From NCBI RefSeq assembly GCF_000003815.2, contig NC_049990.1, positions 18,159,865 to 18,223,864 on the forward strand: a stretch of DNA of 64,000 nucleotides, in the 5' to 3' direction. The first letter of the stretch is position 1. Every line of letters begins with the position of its first letter. This DNA comes from Branchiostoma floridae (Eukaryota > Chordata > Leptocardii > Amphioxiformes > Branchiostomatidae). Shown in pieces: positions 1 through 12,432 of this stretch. Below the pieces are notes generated by a model. The model was given only the letters and a program-made list of their open reading frames with translations, did no database searches and was not told the DNA's origin. The position numbers and the translations under genes were made by a program.

Positions 1-22
1 CTCCCTTGCATTGTCCCCTCAG

Positions 23-3000
23 CTGGAGGAAGAGAGACTGGCTACCATCGAGAGAGACAACCGCATCCTTCTGGAGAAGATGTCTCACATCATGCGCACA
101 AAGGGCCGCGTGGACAACCGGAACGAATACGAGCACCACAGGTCAGGGGTCAAGTACTGGGCTTTCTGTTAGTCACTATTTTGGGCATCTGACTCTTGTA
201 CATGTGTGAAGTGGACTCTAAGTGTTGCTCTCCTTGTCCAGGAGTGTACCCCTGGTACAGGAGTGTACTTACATGTAATTCAGGGGACAAAATGAGATGA
301 GGTCCAGTGTATGTGAACAAATCAAGTTAACTGTAGGGACACAGAAGCAGAGGCTTGTATACATAGTAATAGAGAAAATGACCTTGGTTGAATTGTTTTG
401 TTCAACCTTTTTTCTTGCAATAGCTTCATGCATGGCACATCTGTACTTTATTTGTGGGGTAGCCTATATCCATTGCTTTAAAAACAGCATAATTCGGGAT
501 ATTGTGGAGTTGACGGTGGTTTCAAATTGCAAGATTTTCAATATATAGAAAATGGTACACATTCAAACCACTGTCTGTCCACTTGCTATTCCCTGATTCC
601 TTGTTTATCATAAACAATGGATATAGGTTTATCCCTGGATAAAGGTGAAGTAGCATTATAGTAGTAGTAGGCATCTATTTATGTATAATCTTGGATGTAC
701 AACCTTCCCCATTGTAAAACAATCAATGTCTGGATGCTATTTTCAATGCACAACTCTTGCCCAACTAAAACATGACCCACATCTATTCTAACAACAGCCT
801 GATATTTTTCTCACAGTCTGAACCGTGAGAAACGCCAGCGGGAGTTGATGCGCATCACCAAGGAGAACCAGGAGATCCTGAAGCGAATCATGAAGCGGGA
901 GCCGGAGTACGATCACGCCAAGTGGCAACGGGAGTGGGAAAAGAACGAACAGTTCATGGACAACATCGCACGCTACCCGAAGGGCTGGTACGACGAATGG
1001 AAGGGTGAAGAAGAAAAGAGAAGGGTAAGTAAAGTGCTAATGGCATGGTTAGACTACCCAAGAGGCCTATCATGAAAACTTGGAAAAGTACATGTAATGT
1101 TAATGCTAGTTCACCTTTATCCACGTGTTAACTATAATGCAGGTAGGATGCCAAAATGTTCTGCGAATAACTACAATATTTTGAGCCAGAGTTGATTGGT
1201 TAATAACAGCACTTCAGCACCAAGGAGAGTACTGATTGGTCAGATCAGCACCAAGGAAAGCTCTTACCAACAGTGTCATTTTATAACTTTTGATAAACCT
1301 CTCCCTCTCTGCGATAAATAATCATGAATAATGTGTACAATATGATAACTTAGCTGACATAGTAAAGTATAATCAGAAAATAGTAATAATTAGCATAATT
1401 CCAAATGTAAAAGAAAAAATACTTATGGCTTCCCTTTACATTTACATGCAGTCCATGTCAAGAATGAGCTCTGGTAAAAAATCTGGCCGCAAATCCCAGG
1501 TAACGTCAGGAATAATGAATAACCTTGCACTAAACTACGCTGGTCTAAAGACTACACAATTTTTTTTTAAATCATTTTTTTGCCACAACGATTATAAACC
1601 AGCCCTACAGTTAGAAGCATTTTTCATTTCCTTAGCACTAGGTAAAGACGTGTTATGATGATTGTAAAGGAAGACAGATGATAAAATTTTCCCACACTTA
1701 CGTCATTTCTTTATAAATGTTGTATAGATTAATGCATTACTAATATTCAAAAGTTATCAGCACAAGTAGAATGCGATCTTAACAATCTAGATATGTTGAT
1801 TGTAACTGAAAGTATCCCTCTCTACTGGTGTGTAAATCTCTTTAGAATTGTGCTTGATGTTTCTGTCAATCAATCAGTCAATCTGTCTTATAATTTCTGT
1901 TACTGCCTGCATGTACCTATCTACCTAACTTCCTACCTAGTCCCTTGACATCCTGATCATTGGGGGGACAAGGTAGCTACTGTTGCATATTACTGTTACC
2001 GTTACTACCTGTTACTAATGTGTCTAACCCCTGTAAAGGGTGTTCCTCTCTTTGTGCTTCAGCAGGACTTTACACCGGTGAGTGTGTAGTGTCAAGTGTG
2101 TAGTGTCCTTCTGTGTCTTAACACTGTAACCACCTCTTCTTCAAGACTTACTTTACAATCTTACGCTAGTTTACCTTTATCAACAGGGTAACATTTTTCT
2201 GTTATGTGTCTTTAAAAATAGTATCTAGGGATATCTAGTCAATGGACAGCGGTTTCAAACTGCAAGATTTTGAAAATGTTGCAATTTGAAATTACCATCT
2301 GTCGACTTGATATCCCGATATACTGTTTTTAAAAGCAACGTATATAGATCACCTCGTGGATAAAGATGAACTAGCATTATACGGGAATTATGAATACATA
2401 GCAAGGATTTCTTTCTTGTTTATCAATCTTGCACATAAATTCACAAATTTCTTACCATACTGCATGCATAAATATAGTTTGCTTTAAGGTATGAACTGAT
2501 AAACTGATGCTTAAAGATTGTACTTCCTGTGCTAGTGTAAAGAAAAAGAAAATCAATGTAAATACCCTAGTCCATTGAACAATTAGTAGACTAGGACTTC
2601 CTTGTAACTTGATTGACATATGGCGGAACATTTCTTGCATGCAGCGAGCCAAGCCTCCCCGAAGTGGCCAGTCCCCAGGCAGAACTGGCAGAACTAGCCA
2701 GATCTCGGGCAGAACTAGCCAGGTGTCGGGCAGGCTTAGCCAGTACTCGGGGAGATCTAGCAGGATATCGGGCAGGTCTAGCGCTATGTCCTGCCAGTCC
2801 TCTGTTAGCCAAGCCCCCCGGAAAGGTCCTTCCCGTCAGGTATACAGACAGGCTTGTAGACCACAATGTATAAACAAAAGCACTTGGCATAAGATTTAGA
2901 GTGTAGCTCTTTTAAGAATTCAAACAAATTAGACAATAACTAGAGCAATAGGCACATGGCATTAGATTTAGAGTAGTTTTTAAAGGCATTTATTAAAAGA

Positions 3001-4188
3001 CAAGCTTCTAGACTAGACAGTCAGCCCAAAATGCGTATTTACAAAGACACTTAGCTTGGCATATAAGATTTAGAGTGTAGGCCTTTAAAAATGCAAACTA
3101 ATCAGCCCACAGCAATAACTACAATAGGCACATGGCATTAGATTTAGAGTAGTTTTAAAGGCAATTATTGAAAATGGCAATAATAAAAATGCAAACTACT
3201 AGTAGTCACCCCACAAAGCTAAAAGGCACTTAGCTAATCAAAGTAGTTGAAAACAAGTCACATGACAACAAAGTAGCTATTTTAAATGTACATTGGTGTT
3301 ATGTAAATGTTGCTTTGTATAGAAAATAAAACGCAAATAGAAATATACATTGGTGCTAAATACATGTTCTGTTTTGAATCGCAAATTAAATGCAAATAGA
3401 AAAAATAGTGCAAATAGAGAAAATTAAAGAAAATAGTGCAAAATTATGTCAATTTCTCACCCTTGTTTCGTTTTCCAGTACAAATGGAGCTAAGTCAGTC
3501 AGACATAGCTGCTTCCACCAGGTATGGGAACCGATATGCTTGGTGCCAGCCGATATGTTCAACTGGCTTGTCATCCATATCCCAACTTTGTTCCTGTAAC
3601 TTTCCCATGATTTGTGACCCTATAAGATGGTAAATGTTACAAGGACGCAAAGTTGGGTCCAACAATTATTGTTTATACAGTCGAAGCCATTAAACTGCAC
3701 ACCCCATTTGCCAACGCATTTCCTGTGATTATCTGAGCCGTGCAGAGATGCGAAGTCCTAACAATGACGTGAATCGGTTTGGGATTTGGGGATTCCGTGC
3801 AGTTAACAGAAGTGTGCGGTAATCCGTTGTGCAATTAACTGGCTTCTACTGTACTATGAAAGACAAAACGCCAATGGTTAGCACAAAAATCATGTTTGTT
3901 CTATGATGTAGTGTCTCCTCAATAAAGAAATGTTTTCTCATTTTACAGCAAAAATCTCGCGAGACATCCCGGCAGTCTACAAGACGTTCATCGGAACAGA
4001 CCCCACGGAAGAAGAGCCGAACGAAATCAGAGAGGAAGGAGAGCACCCAATCAGAAGACAGAAAAGAAGATGCCGACCAATCAAAAGATGCAAAACAAAC
4101 TGACGAACCAGAGAAGCCAAAGGAAGAAGAGGGGGCAGCAGGAGGAGAAGAGGAACCCAAGAAAGAAGTAGAAGAAGAAGAAGAGTAG
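23..4188 (+). CDS. CFAP97D1: CFAP97-domain protein (CFAP97D1/D2 class), 3' part, multi-exon
   Basis: Exons read as 23-141, 817-1024, 1452-1499, 2063-2077 (15-nt microexon, less sure), 2645-2839 and 3949-4188 (stop TAG). All junctions are AG/GT and the reading phases agree. The gene starts upstream of the window. The first two exons carry the CFAP97/hemingway core, with RDNRILLEKMSHIM and RVDNRNEYEHH followed by SLNREKRQREL, ITKENQEILKRI and IARYPKGWY. Members of this family are axonemal and needed for sperm flagella or cilia (family knowledge). The C-terminal half is unlike the short vertebrate proteins: exon 2645-2839 is a Ser/Gly/Arg repeat (SGRTSQ-like heptads), and the last exon is Lys/Arg-rich, then Glu-rich, ending in a run of glutamates. 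D1 versus D2 orthology is not settled by sequence alone. An AKAP14 gene, also ciliary, lies next to it tail to tail. Confidence 0.85.
441..660. repeat. Foldback MITE, family 'TTAGTTCACCTTTATCC', copy A
   Basis: This imperfect palindrome of about 220 bp ends in ggataaaggtgaagtagcatta and contains the shared core (ggtttcaaattgcaagattt and its inverse). The same core is found at 2161-2381, 11149-11360 and 14823-15040. This copy is diverged at its left end. Confidence 0.6.
2161..2381. repeat. Foldback MITE, family 'TTAGTTCACCTTTATCC', copy B
   Basis: The left end ttacgctagtttacctttat pairs with the right end ataaagatgaactagcatta. The inner palindrome is caaactgcaagatttt...aaatgttgcaatttgaaa. A fragment of the same left end lies at 1101-1135. 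Confidence 0.75.
2645..2839 (+). repeat. In-frame heptad (21-bp) repeat inside a CFAP97D exon
   Basis: This 65-codon exon contains about six copies of a seven-residue unit of the form SGRxSQx or SGRSSxx, seen as TGRTSQI, SGRTSQV, SGRLSQY, SGRSSRI and SGRSSAM. The DNA shows a matching 21-bp periodicity (cgggcag-like cores). It is flanked by a good acceptor (catgcag) and donor (cag/gtatac) and is phase 0 at both ends, so it can be skipped without a frameshift. Confidence 0.75.
2876..3222. repeat. Tandem duplication, about 176-bp period
   Basis: The motif ggcacatggcattagattta occurs at about 2951 and again at about 3127. The preceding stretch, cttggcat..aagatttagagtgtag, is likewise repeated. 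It lies in the last CFAP97D intron. Confidence 0.7.
3676..3853. repeat. MITE of Tc1/mariner type (TA-flanked)
   Basis: The left end TACAGTCGAAGCCATTAA and the right end TTAACTGGCTTCTACTGTA are inverted repeats with few mismatches, about 178 bp apart. The outer TA dinucleotides fit a TA target. It lies in the last CFAP97D intron. Confidence 0.7.
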
Positions 4189-7100
4189 AGTAGAGAAATG
4201 TGCAAAGATGATAGTTTCAACAGTAGAGGTGCAGATAAGTCTCCCATAGTGGCAAGATATACCTAAAGAAGCTAGATACATAATGCACAAAAGATAAGTT
4301 ACTCAAGCAACTGGACAGATTTTGTAAATGGTCACATTTCAGGTAGCATCCATTACCTTTTGTCAGTCACTGACAAATAGAAATAGTAGGTGTCAGTTGC
4401 TTAGTAAATTTTATCTTGTGTATCTTGGATATCTAACTTTCATTGTTGTGAAGTCTGTCTTTTCCCTATAGCCAAATCAGTGAAACATTTCTTGTTCATA
4501 GGGAAGAATTAACAGTATTTTGAAGTGCCTTCACAATAGAAAATTTCTGGTCTGTGCCTCTAACAAAGGCAACTGGTACACTGAGACTAAGTAATGTGGT
4601 CATTGTACATGTAGTAGTCTTTTAGATACCATCAAAGAAAGGATATTTGATTTGATTAACATGTATTTGGATTTACAGCACACTACGTTTGATAACTTCT
4701 CCAGGCCTAACATGTATTAAGAGTATGTACAAATAGGACAAGTGAAACCAGAAGCTTATGCTGCTACAACGTATATTATAGTGTGAGAGTGTATGATTTA
4801 GTTAACCTGGTATATTGAATACTGTGACATATCTTGACATAGCTTGTGTATCATAGCATAATGCATTTGTATGACATTTTCTGTCAAAGATATCCAACCA
4901 AAATGTTATAACAAACATTAATCTATTGTTAAAGACTAAACATCCTAACTGAATATCTGTAGCTGCTGTTTGTTTTAATTGAGTAAAAAAAGAAGTCAAT
5001 ATACATGATCATGTACACGTCTGTCCAGTGCATTGTGTGTTACATGTACATGTAAGTCAGTGACTTACATGTACATGTAACACACAATGCACTCAGTTTT
5101 GTAGGGTTTGGACACTTCAGCCGTTAACCAACTTGGCCCATGGCTAAAAAGACCAACTTGGCCCAACACCCTTACCTGACCGAGTTGACCAGCTAGGGTG
5201 TTGGGACAAGTTGACCAGTTGGTAAAGGGCTAAGTTGTCCTCATCCCAGATTTGGGGGATTACACTATGTTGAACTAACTAAACACAATGGGTGGTAGAA
5301 AGAATGGATGACTGATGAGACAACAGATTAACAACTTGATGGATGTGGCTCATGATGACAAGACAAATCCTCTAAACTACAAGAGGCATCATCAGTCATT
5401 GTAGGATGTCACACGAACAATAAAGTTTGTGTGACGGGTATAGATGGGTCTTACGTCATGGTATTTTAACGGTATTAAGTTACCATTCATGTTGTCAAGA
5501 AGATTTGAATGTTTACGTGTGGTGAAACATGGTGCTTTCACAAGATGGTGATAAAGATGGCCTTATTGTATCAATGTGAAACTGAGTGAAAAATGAACAC
5601 AAGAGAAATATGTTATGTCTGCTTACTGTTTATGGTCTAGGTGATAGCCAGTATGAGGGTACAGTACAATTGAAGGAAATGTGTGACAGGTGACACTATA
5701 ATTCACTACAGCCTACTTCATTCTGGAAAATCTTATTTGCTACAAGCTTACTGGATGCATGAGTTGATGACTGTAGGTTTGTTGTAAGACATAGAAACAA
5801 AAATGTCTAGGGTAAAGGAGTCTCAAGGGACCAATTCTGTGGAATTCTCCAGACTTCTGGCCGAGAGGATCCCAGAAATCCACTAGAATTGGGGGACAGT
5901 TCCTACAATGCTGGAACCATACCTATATGTCATCAGCTAATCTGGCCAGTATACTTCGAAAAAGATTTTCCAGAATAAAACTGTCCAGAATTAACGTCAA
6001 TAGTGTTACCTGTTAGATATTTGATATTGAAGACAGATTTATCAACTAAGGAAAGAAAAGTATACTCAGTCTGGTCATTCCAAATAGGAATAGCTGTAAT
6101 TATAGAGCAGCATATCCAGAAGTTGGTGGGGTCTTGGTGCCTTATCTTCTCTACAGTGTATCTTCTCATTACCATTCACAATTTGCCTGGATTTCATTAG
6201 GGACATTTTAGAAGGTACATGTAGATGACAAGATTGTAAGAAAGCAAAATGTGTTCGTGCCAACACCACAGTGAAACTACAGTATTGGTGGGCAAATGTC
6301 ATTGTAACAAAAAGCTTTAGTTTGTAGTTTGTGAGATCGTCAATCAAAAAGTTTTTGGGGGGTACCCTCTCTACCAATGTTTCAACAGCCTGTCCACTGT
6401 CCTAATAAGGGCAAAGTAAACTTGTCATGTCGTATTGTTCTTGGTCAATCAATGCCTTTTGCCCAGACAGGCTATTGAAACATTAGTAGAAAAAGAAATA
6501 TGGTTGTATATCTAGGAAAATTACGATGTCAGTGTATTTTGGAGGTTGTGAGAAACTTTTATCCCTGTGAATGGATTATAATGGAAGACAACACACATAG
6601 CATTGTACAAAGTTACTACTAGTTACAATGTACACTGTTCTACTGTTTTTTTAACACAATAGTCTAACAGCACTATGAAGATGTTTTTATTGGCATACAA
6701 AAGAAAATAATTGATATGTGTTATGGAGATACATGTATGTGATATATATGACACAGTGTACATATGGTTTTGTATGGAGGATTGTACTGGTATTCTACTG
6801 TAGGTGTGCTCAAGAGAGTGGCATTTTTAATAAACACAACAACTGACAATAAAGTGGACGTTTCATGTCTTTAATTTACTTGAAAGTTTTCGTACAGTCT
6901 TGTTTCAAAGGCATAGTGTCTATGGATTATCCAATAGAGGGGAAATGTTTGGGACAATAAAAATATTTCTTTGAATTAAAATTATAGGCTAGTTTTTCTT
7001 AGCAAATACACATGTACAGCACAGCATGGCCTACTTTTGCCCTGTTACAAATATTTACATGGACAGCAAATGATTTTGCAAGTTCGCTAAAGGGTGACAA

Positions 7101-7286
7101 TACCAGAAAGGACCAACCTGACTTAAAATATCTCACAGTTTTAAGACAATGTGGTTCTTTCAAGCAAGACAGGTTCTGCCAAATAAAGCATAGGAAATTT
7201 TTTGATGGTAAAAAGAAGTCTGTCTTGATCATGACCCCTAAGTAGTGTCCAGAAATTTAAGCTCAGGTTTTCCGTCAACAATGTCC
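4189..7286. other. Intergenic / 3' UTR region between CFAP97D and AKAP14
   Basis: No coding region is seen. Plus-strand AATAAA signals lie at 5419-5424, 6829-6834 and 6848-6853. A minus-strand signal (TTTATT on the plus strand) at 6686-6691 could end AKAP14 transcripts. If the distal signals are used, the two tail-to-tail 3' UTRs would overlap. The region also holds a perfect palindrome (5027-5093), a foldback fragment at 4305-4395 and an imperfect inverted repeat built from caacttggcccaacaccc at about 5120-5240. Confidence 0.5.
5027..5093. repeat. Perfect 67-bp palindrome (33-bp arms, 1-base centre)
   Basis: The left arm agtgcattgtgtgttacatg...taagtca is followed by a single g and then by its exact reverse complement, ending ...taacacacaatgcact. 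There are no mismatches over 33 base pairs. The inner part of each arm (tacatgtacatgta) is itself self-complementary. A one-base loop argues against a microRNA precursor, so this is a cruciform-type palindrome or a very compact foldback. Confidence 0.95.
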
Positions 7287-10200
7287 TTAAAAATTGACCA
7301 TTTCCATGGCGATGATCTTGCTCTCGATGATGTCCTTCAGCCATTTCTCGCGGAATCTTGACTGGCCCGGTCTGTAAGAATCATATAAAACACTGTCACT
7401 TCTTTCTTGCTCTCTCACAATGTCAAATGTCCAAAGCTCTACTAAAAACACACAATATCAAAATTGTATTTCTGATATCCAAATTACATAACTTTAACAT
7501 TATAGTAGATCTAAATCACTTAATTGAATTGAATCATTTAATTGATGTTTTGGTGGTTCATTGATGACAACAACCGATGGATGGTTTTGTCCGAGGTGCT
7601 GAATTCTTACATTAACAATACCAAACAACTGACTTACATCAGTCTGTGTTAGTGAAACGCTTGTTCACCATGGGGTAATCTTTACCCAAATTTGTATTTC
7701 TGATATCCAAGTCCATAACTTTAACATTATAGTAAATCAAAGCATACCAAAGTTGAATTTCTGATATTCCAGTTGTACAAGTTCAACAAACTGAATCAAA
7801 ATAAAAACTTTGCATTTTTTATATCCAAGTTGACAACTTTAACACACTAAATAGATAGAAAACTAAATTTGTATTCTGACAATACCAACATCTTTCAAAT
7901 AGTCTATCTGAAATAACTTACGGTAATGGAACTGTAGCTACCATCCAATGCCATAGCTTCTGTTTTGCAGGCCTGCACAACACCACGACTTTCCCCATTT
8001 TAGATTTGTATCCATCTTTTTTCTCTGTCCTCTTACTTTAACCGATATGGCCAGAAGGAGTAATAATGTAGGAAATGATATAATTGAAATCATACCTGTG
8101 GACAAGCTTGTTTGTCTCAAACACATAGTACACCTGGACTGGAAAATGCNNNNNNNNNNNNNNNNNNNNNNNNNNNNNNNNNNNNNNNNNNNNNNNNNNN
8201 NNNNNNNNNNNNNNNNNNNNNNNNNNNNNNNNNNNNNNNNNNNNNNNNNAAGTAAACGTACCCATGGACAAATTGAACTTATATTAAGTGTTTTTTTTAG
8301 TTATTGGTAGAGGAATGACAAATATGGAGCAAAAAAATCATGCCTGCAGTACCATACTGTGGCCTGAACGTAGCACCTTAGACTGCTCGGCCATCCTGAC
8401 TCGGTTATGCAACAATGGCTTTTAAAAGGGCCTTTAGAATGGCTCGATAAGATTGACCTACAAAATGATCCATCCAAACCAAACAATCCGTCCAAACCAA
8501 AGTTTGGTCCAAACAAACCACGACAATCGATTCAAAAAGTGTCAGTCACTGCCCACACCCCTAATGCATATGAAGAGGCTTCACCATCAGCACATGGAGC
8601 AAATATGTAACAAGAATGGGCACACATCCTGCCCCCAGGCACAAGTGAATTGCCTGTGTCTGACAAAAAAAAAAACATTTCCTGCCTTCCTTGCTTGATC
8701 AACAAAACAACTGGATTAACGGATATAGGAAATTTTTCCCACTCTATAATAAACTGTCTGCATTCTGTAGAAAAGTAATTTCAAGATAAGATTGCAGTCT
8801 TCCTTCTTCAATGATTCAGTTGAATAGTCATGAAAATCTGTTTCCTGCTGAACAGTGTGGAATCCTACATAAAGGGTACCTCACCAAAACTGTGAATGTG
8901 TTTTCATTGGCATCGTCACTGTAGCAAACGGTTTGACAGAGTGCTAAACAAATTTTATTGATAAAAATAAATCTTTTTACACTTTGCATGTTTTGTTGTC
9001 ATTTTAGTCATACTTGCACATTGGCATTGTTGTTGCAGCAAGTGATTTGACAGAGAGCTCAACGAGTTTCATCCATAAAAACAAATCTTTTTACACTTTG
9101 TCAGTTTGTGTGTTTTGTTGTCATTTTAGTCATACTTGAGCATTTTACATGACCAAAAAATGGGTGACAAAAATTCAATCTACAATTCAGCATCAACACC
9201 AACATAGTTCAGTCCAGTGAGAGACCCCTTTATCCTAATACCTGTCACAGAGCTGACATGAAGAAGATATACTAGTATGCTTGGTGTACTCTCAATCAAT
9301 GTACGTATTTTCAAAAGATCAGCCGATATTTGAAGGTCCCTAACATTCAATGTGATGGGGAAGAGTTTTAGGTGAAAAATATGGTTGAGTCTCGGACGAA
9401 TTTTTACTTTCGGTGCCTTGTGCCATTCAAAAAACAAATAAAGCTTCTTGACTTCTAGATAGGGCCTTATGTACATTGTATGACCACAGGAGCTGCCCTC
9501 ACCTTGGGTTTGATTTTGGACACCTCGATGGTGAAGTAGACGCAGGCCGTCGCACGCGGGATGGGTTTCCTCCTGGTGGGGATGCTCCAGCGTACGCGGT
9601 AACGATACCGCTTGTCGTACTCGTGGTCTTCCTCCTGCAGGAAGTCGATGCAGTACAGCCAGCTGCCTTCATAATCCCACGTCTTTTGGAAAGGATAACA
9701 AGTAAACGAATGTAGATTAATAAGTAAACAAATGTACAAAAACAAGTAAACAAATGTATCAGGAGTCTAAAGGGAAAGAAAGTGGACGTGACAAGGATCC
9801 AATTCAGCTCACTGAAGAGCTATTGTTCCACTGGTGGTGACAGATACTATGTACAGTATTTACAGGTTCATTGTTTGTTTGTTTGTACCAGGGAAATTCC
9901 CCTGGCGCTTTCCGACAAGGGCAATAAAGAGTGGACCAGACGACCAGTCCTATGGACCCTTTCCTGTAGTGTGCATGTCAGGTGAACAACACAGCCAGAA
10001 TCAACCTACTAGTAACTGCTCCTAGTTCCAGAGGCAGTCCTGCTGGACCATGCACACTATGTGATACCCTGAGAGTTTTGCACTAGGATTATTCTTAACG
10101 ACTCATAAAAAATGTATCATGTCATTTTAGTGATTGTAGCAATGAACAAGCTTGTAGGTAGGAAGGTGTCTAGGTGTCCTTGGGACGCCCTTCACTAAAA

Positions 10201-12432
10201 AAGAAAACCAGAAACTGCCTGAAAAGCAATGCAGCGACCAGAACACATGTTAATGTTACTATGCAAGACATAGTTTGAAACAAAATCATACCCTTTCTTG
10301 CTAAAAGTTGAATTTCAACCTGTCTACAAAAATATTTAAAGAAAATATTTTGATTGAATGTACAGACATAAAAAAGTGTAAACATGTCTACCTTAATAAA
10401 TTCGTTGATCTTCTCGTCCCCTAGTTTGATGTCAAACTCCTCTGCCTTAGGCCAGGTGATGTTTTTGACGGCGTAGTCTTCCTTGTCTTCTAGCATCAGG
10501 TAGTCATAGTAACCATACTTCTGGGTCTGAGGTAGGAATGGTAAGTATGGTACAGTCATGAAAGATGTAGGTGTCTGTCAGACACCATCATCAGGGTTAA
10601 AATGACTGGATCTACTTCTACGTATAGCCGATGTAGGTACATATGTAGGTGGCCCTGAAGCAGCAAGAATGCTGTCCCAAACGTGACTCAGTTTGAATCC
10701 CCCCTCATCTCTATTCACTGAATTCTATAAACTGAGTCACAAACATTTTCGGATGGCATTCTAGCAGCTAGCGCCACCTACCTATGGCTATAAGTAGCAG
10801 CAAGAAGTAGTTTCCAGTCATTCTAACCCTGATGATGGTGTCTGACAGACATCAAAACGTTGGATGTGAGTACAATTCTGGTTGTATTTACAAGAGCTTT
10901 ACCATGTACCAAACATTTTCTAAACATTAATAAACAAAAAAAGGAACGGTTGTAAATGACAAGGGCTCCCCTGAGACATTGTCATAAATACATTCACTTA
11001 TAGTTATACACATTCTAATTTCTCTCGTACAGCAAAACTTGAAGGCAGGGAAAAGTGAGGATTAGAAATATCTAGCGTTAAAGAAGGACACAGAAGGAGT
11101 TTGATAGCAGATAAAGTGGGATGATCAGTATTAAGTTGGAACTGAAAGTAACGCTAGTTCACCTTTATTTGTGGGGCAACCTACATTCTATATTCATGGT
11201 TTCTACAAAATTTTAGGGATATTACATTGACGGACAGTGAATTCAAATTGCAATATTTTCAGAATAGGCTACTTTGAAAGAACAGCCAGTCAACTTGATA
11301 TCCCTAAATACCATCTTTAAAACAATGGGTCACCCCTAAGAGAAAGTTGAACTAGTGTTAACTTTATATGATATTGAGTTGACAGTTGTGAACTTACCCC
11401 AGCCATGGTGCCATTCACACCAGTAGAAAGTGCACTGGGAGATAGAGGTTTGGGAAATGCTTTAGAGAAAGAATAAACAAAAGCAAGGGCAAAGCTGTTC
11501 TTGTACTGCCAAGAACAAAAGTGTTCTAGAACTTCTTGTTGAAACATCTACTTTGAACTAACAATGGAATCACTACCTGATGACATAATAAACAATGTAC
11601 AGATGTGTCATTTGACAAGCATTGTTGTAGAACACATCATTGTTATATGATAAAAAGTGACTGCTGAAAAAGGCATATGAAAAATATTTAAAGAAACTTT
11701 GCAGAATGCCTCTTGTTTTCCAGATGCTCCGTAATTATATTGTATGTAAGAATCTGAGGATTTTAGGCAAGCTGTTAGAAACTGAATCAATTTGGTGACA
11801 ACAAATGTCATGAAACCTGGCTTTTTTGCCTGTACTAAGTCTAAGTTTACTAGACCAAAAGTTGATACAAAGGTGAACGTAGAAAGAGTAAGATATGGGG
11901 TGTTCAGATACACAGATCGATGATACAATTGCTCTTTTGAAATCTCTCTATATGACATCAACTCTCATAATTCCACCACAAGCTACATAAAAAAAATAAA
12001 AAAAAGTAACCACCATATGAGAAAAAAATACATGAATTTAAACTGATTTACAGATATGTAATCATGCTGCATCTCAGTAATCCTCACGAGGTATATACTG
12101 TGACTTGTGATATTTAGGTGTTCAACTTCAAGACAATCTTGAGAAGGCCTTTATAACAATTTTTTATGTGGAGGTATTATGGCACCCGGTGGAATTATTA
12201 TATGAGAGTTGATGTACTTTTGTAATGTCATGATCAGAGAAATGCAAAGTCAACACTTAGTGCTTCTACTAACCCCCATCACAGCCTCCTGTGCCTGATG
12301 CTCAGCTTCCTTCTCTTTCTCCTCCTCGATGAGCCTCTGTTTGGCATTTTCTATCACCATGTCCACCAGAGCATGGGCCTGCGCTTCCATCTCTGGGGAG
12401 CCCAGCATAGGGGGCGTTTCTGGCTCCGACAT
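7287..12432 (-). CDS. AKAP14: A-kinase anchor protein 14 (AKAP14/AKAP28), complete, five exons
   Basis: Coding exons in transcript order are 12274-12432, 10392-10526, 9503-9682, 8096-8133 and 7287-7371. All junctions are GT-AG and the phases agree, giving 198 aa, close to the usual vertebrate length of about 200. AKAP14 tethers PKA in the ciliary axoneme. Exon 1 holds the likely RII-binding amphipathic helix (HALVDMVIENAKQRLIEE). Exon 2 has KNITWPKAEEFDIKLG, and exon 3 the hallmark YRYRVRWSIPTRRKPIPRA followed by ACVYFTIEVSKIKP. Exon 4 has VYYVFETNKLVHR, and the last exon RFREKWLKDIIESK. For exon 4 the acceptor tccag just before GTG was chosen because it alone keeps the frame. The 100-N gap lies in intron 3, right beside exon 4. 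Start: the ATG at 12432 is the only one that includes the helix. Confidence 0.95.
7450..7890. repeat. Degenerate tandem repeat in AKAP14 intron 4
   Basis: The phrase tgtatttctgatatccaa followed by cataactttaacattatagta recurs at about 7467, 7693, 7762, 7820 and 7866 in decaying form. The spacing is irregular. Confidence 0.5.
8150..8249. other. Assembly gap, 100 N
   Basis: One hundred unknown bases lie in AKAP14 intron 3, starting 16 bases beyond the acceptor side of the 38-nt exon 4. The round number indicates a scaffold gap of unknown true length. Confidence 0.99.
8900..9145. repeat. Tandem duplication in AKAP14 intron 3
   Basis: The stretch aaatctttttacacttt...gttttgttgtcattttagtcatactt occurs twice (about 8970-9017 and 9085-9138). 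The preceding ggcat..gtagcaa..tttgacaga stretch is also repeated, with a period of about 115-130 bp. Confidence 0.65.
10572..10851. repeat. Foldback element, 280 bp, almost entirely palindromic
   Basis: The terminal 39-bp arms (10572-10610 and 10813-10851; tgtctgtcagacaccatcat...) match with one mismatch. Inner pairs continue the fold: ctacttct..tatagcc, gtaggtggc with gccacctac, and gtgactcagttt with aaactgagtcac. It lies in AKAP14 intron 1. Confidence 0.85.
11149..11360. repeat. Foldback MITE, family 'TTAGTTCACCTTTATCC', copy C
   Basis: The ends taacgctagttcacctttat and gaaagttgaactagtgtta are inverted relative to each other, and the internal core is shared with the other copies. It lies in AKAP14 intron 1. 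Confidence 0.75.

Noticed and set aside
3479-3522. Extra CFAP97D exon after ttttccag at 3478
   Set aside because: In the phase required by its neighbours it hits a stop at once. Later AG sites give only very short, unsupported exons.
5027-5093. MicroRNA precursor
   Set aside because: Pairing is perfect with a one-base loop and no bulges, unlike a Dicer substrate. It was kept as a palindrome instead.
11398-11462. Extra AKAP14 exon in intron 1 (donor gggtaagt near 11396)
   Set aside because: Neither acceptor choice gives a length divisible by three, while exons 1 and 2 already join in phase and match the family.
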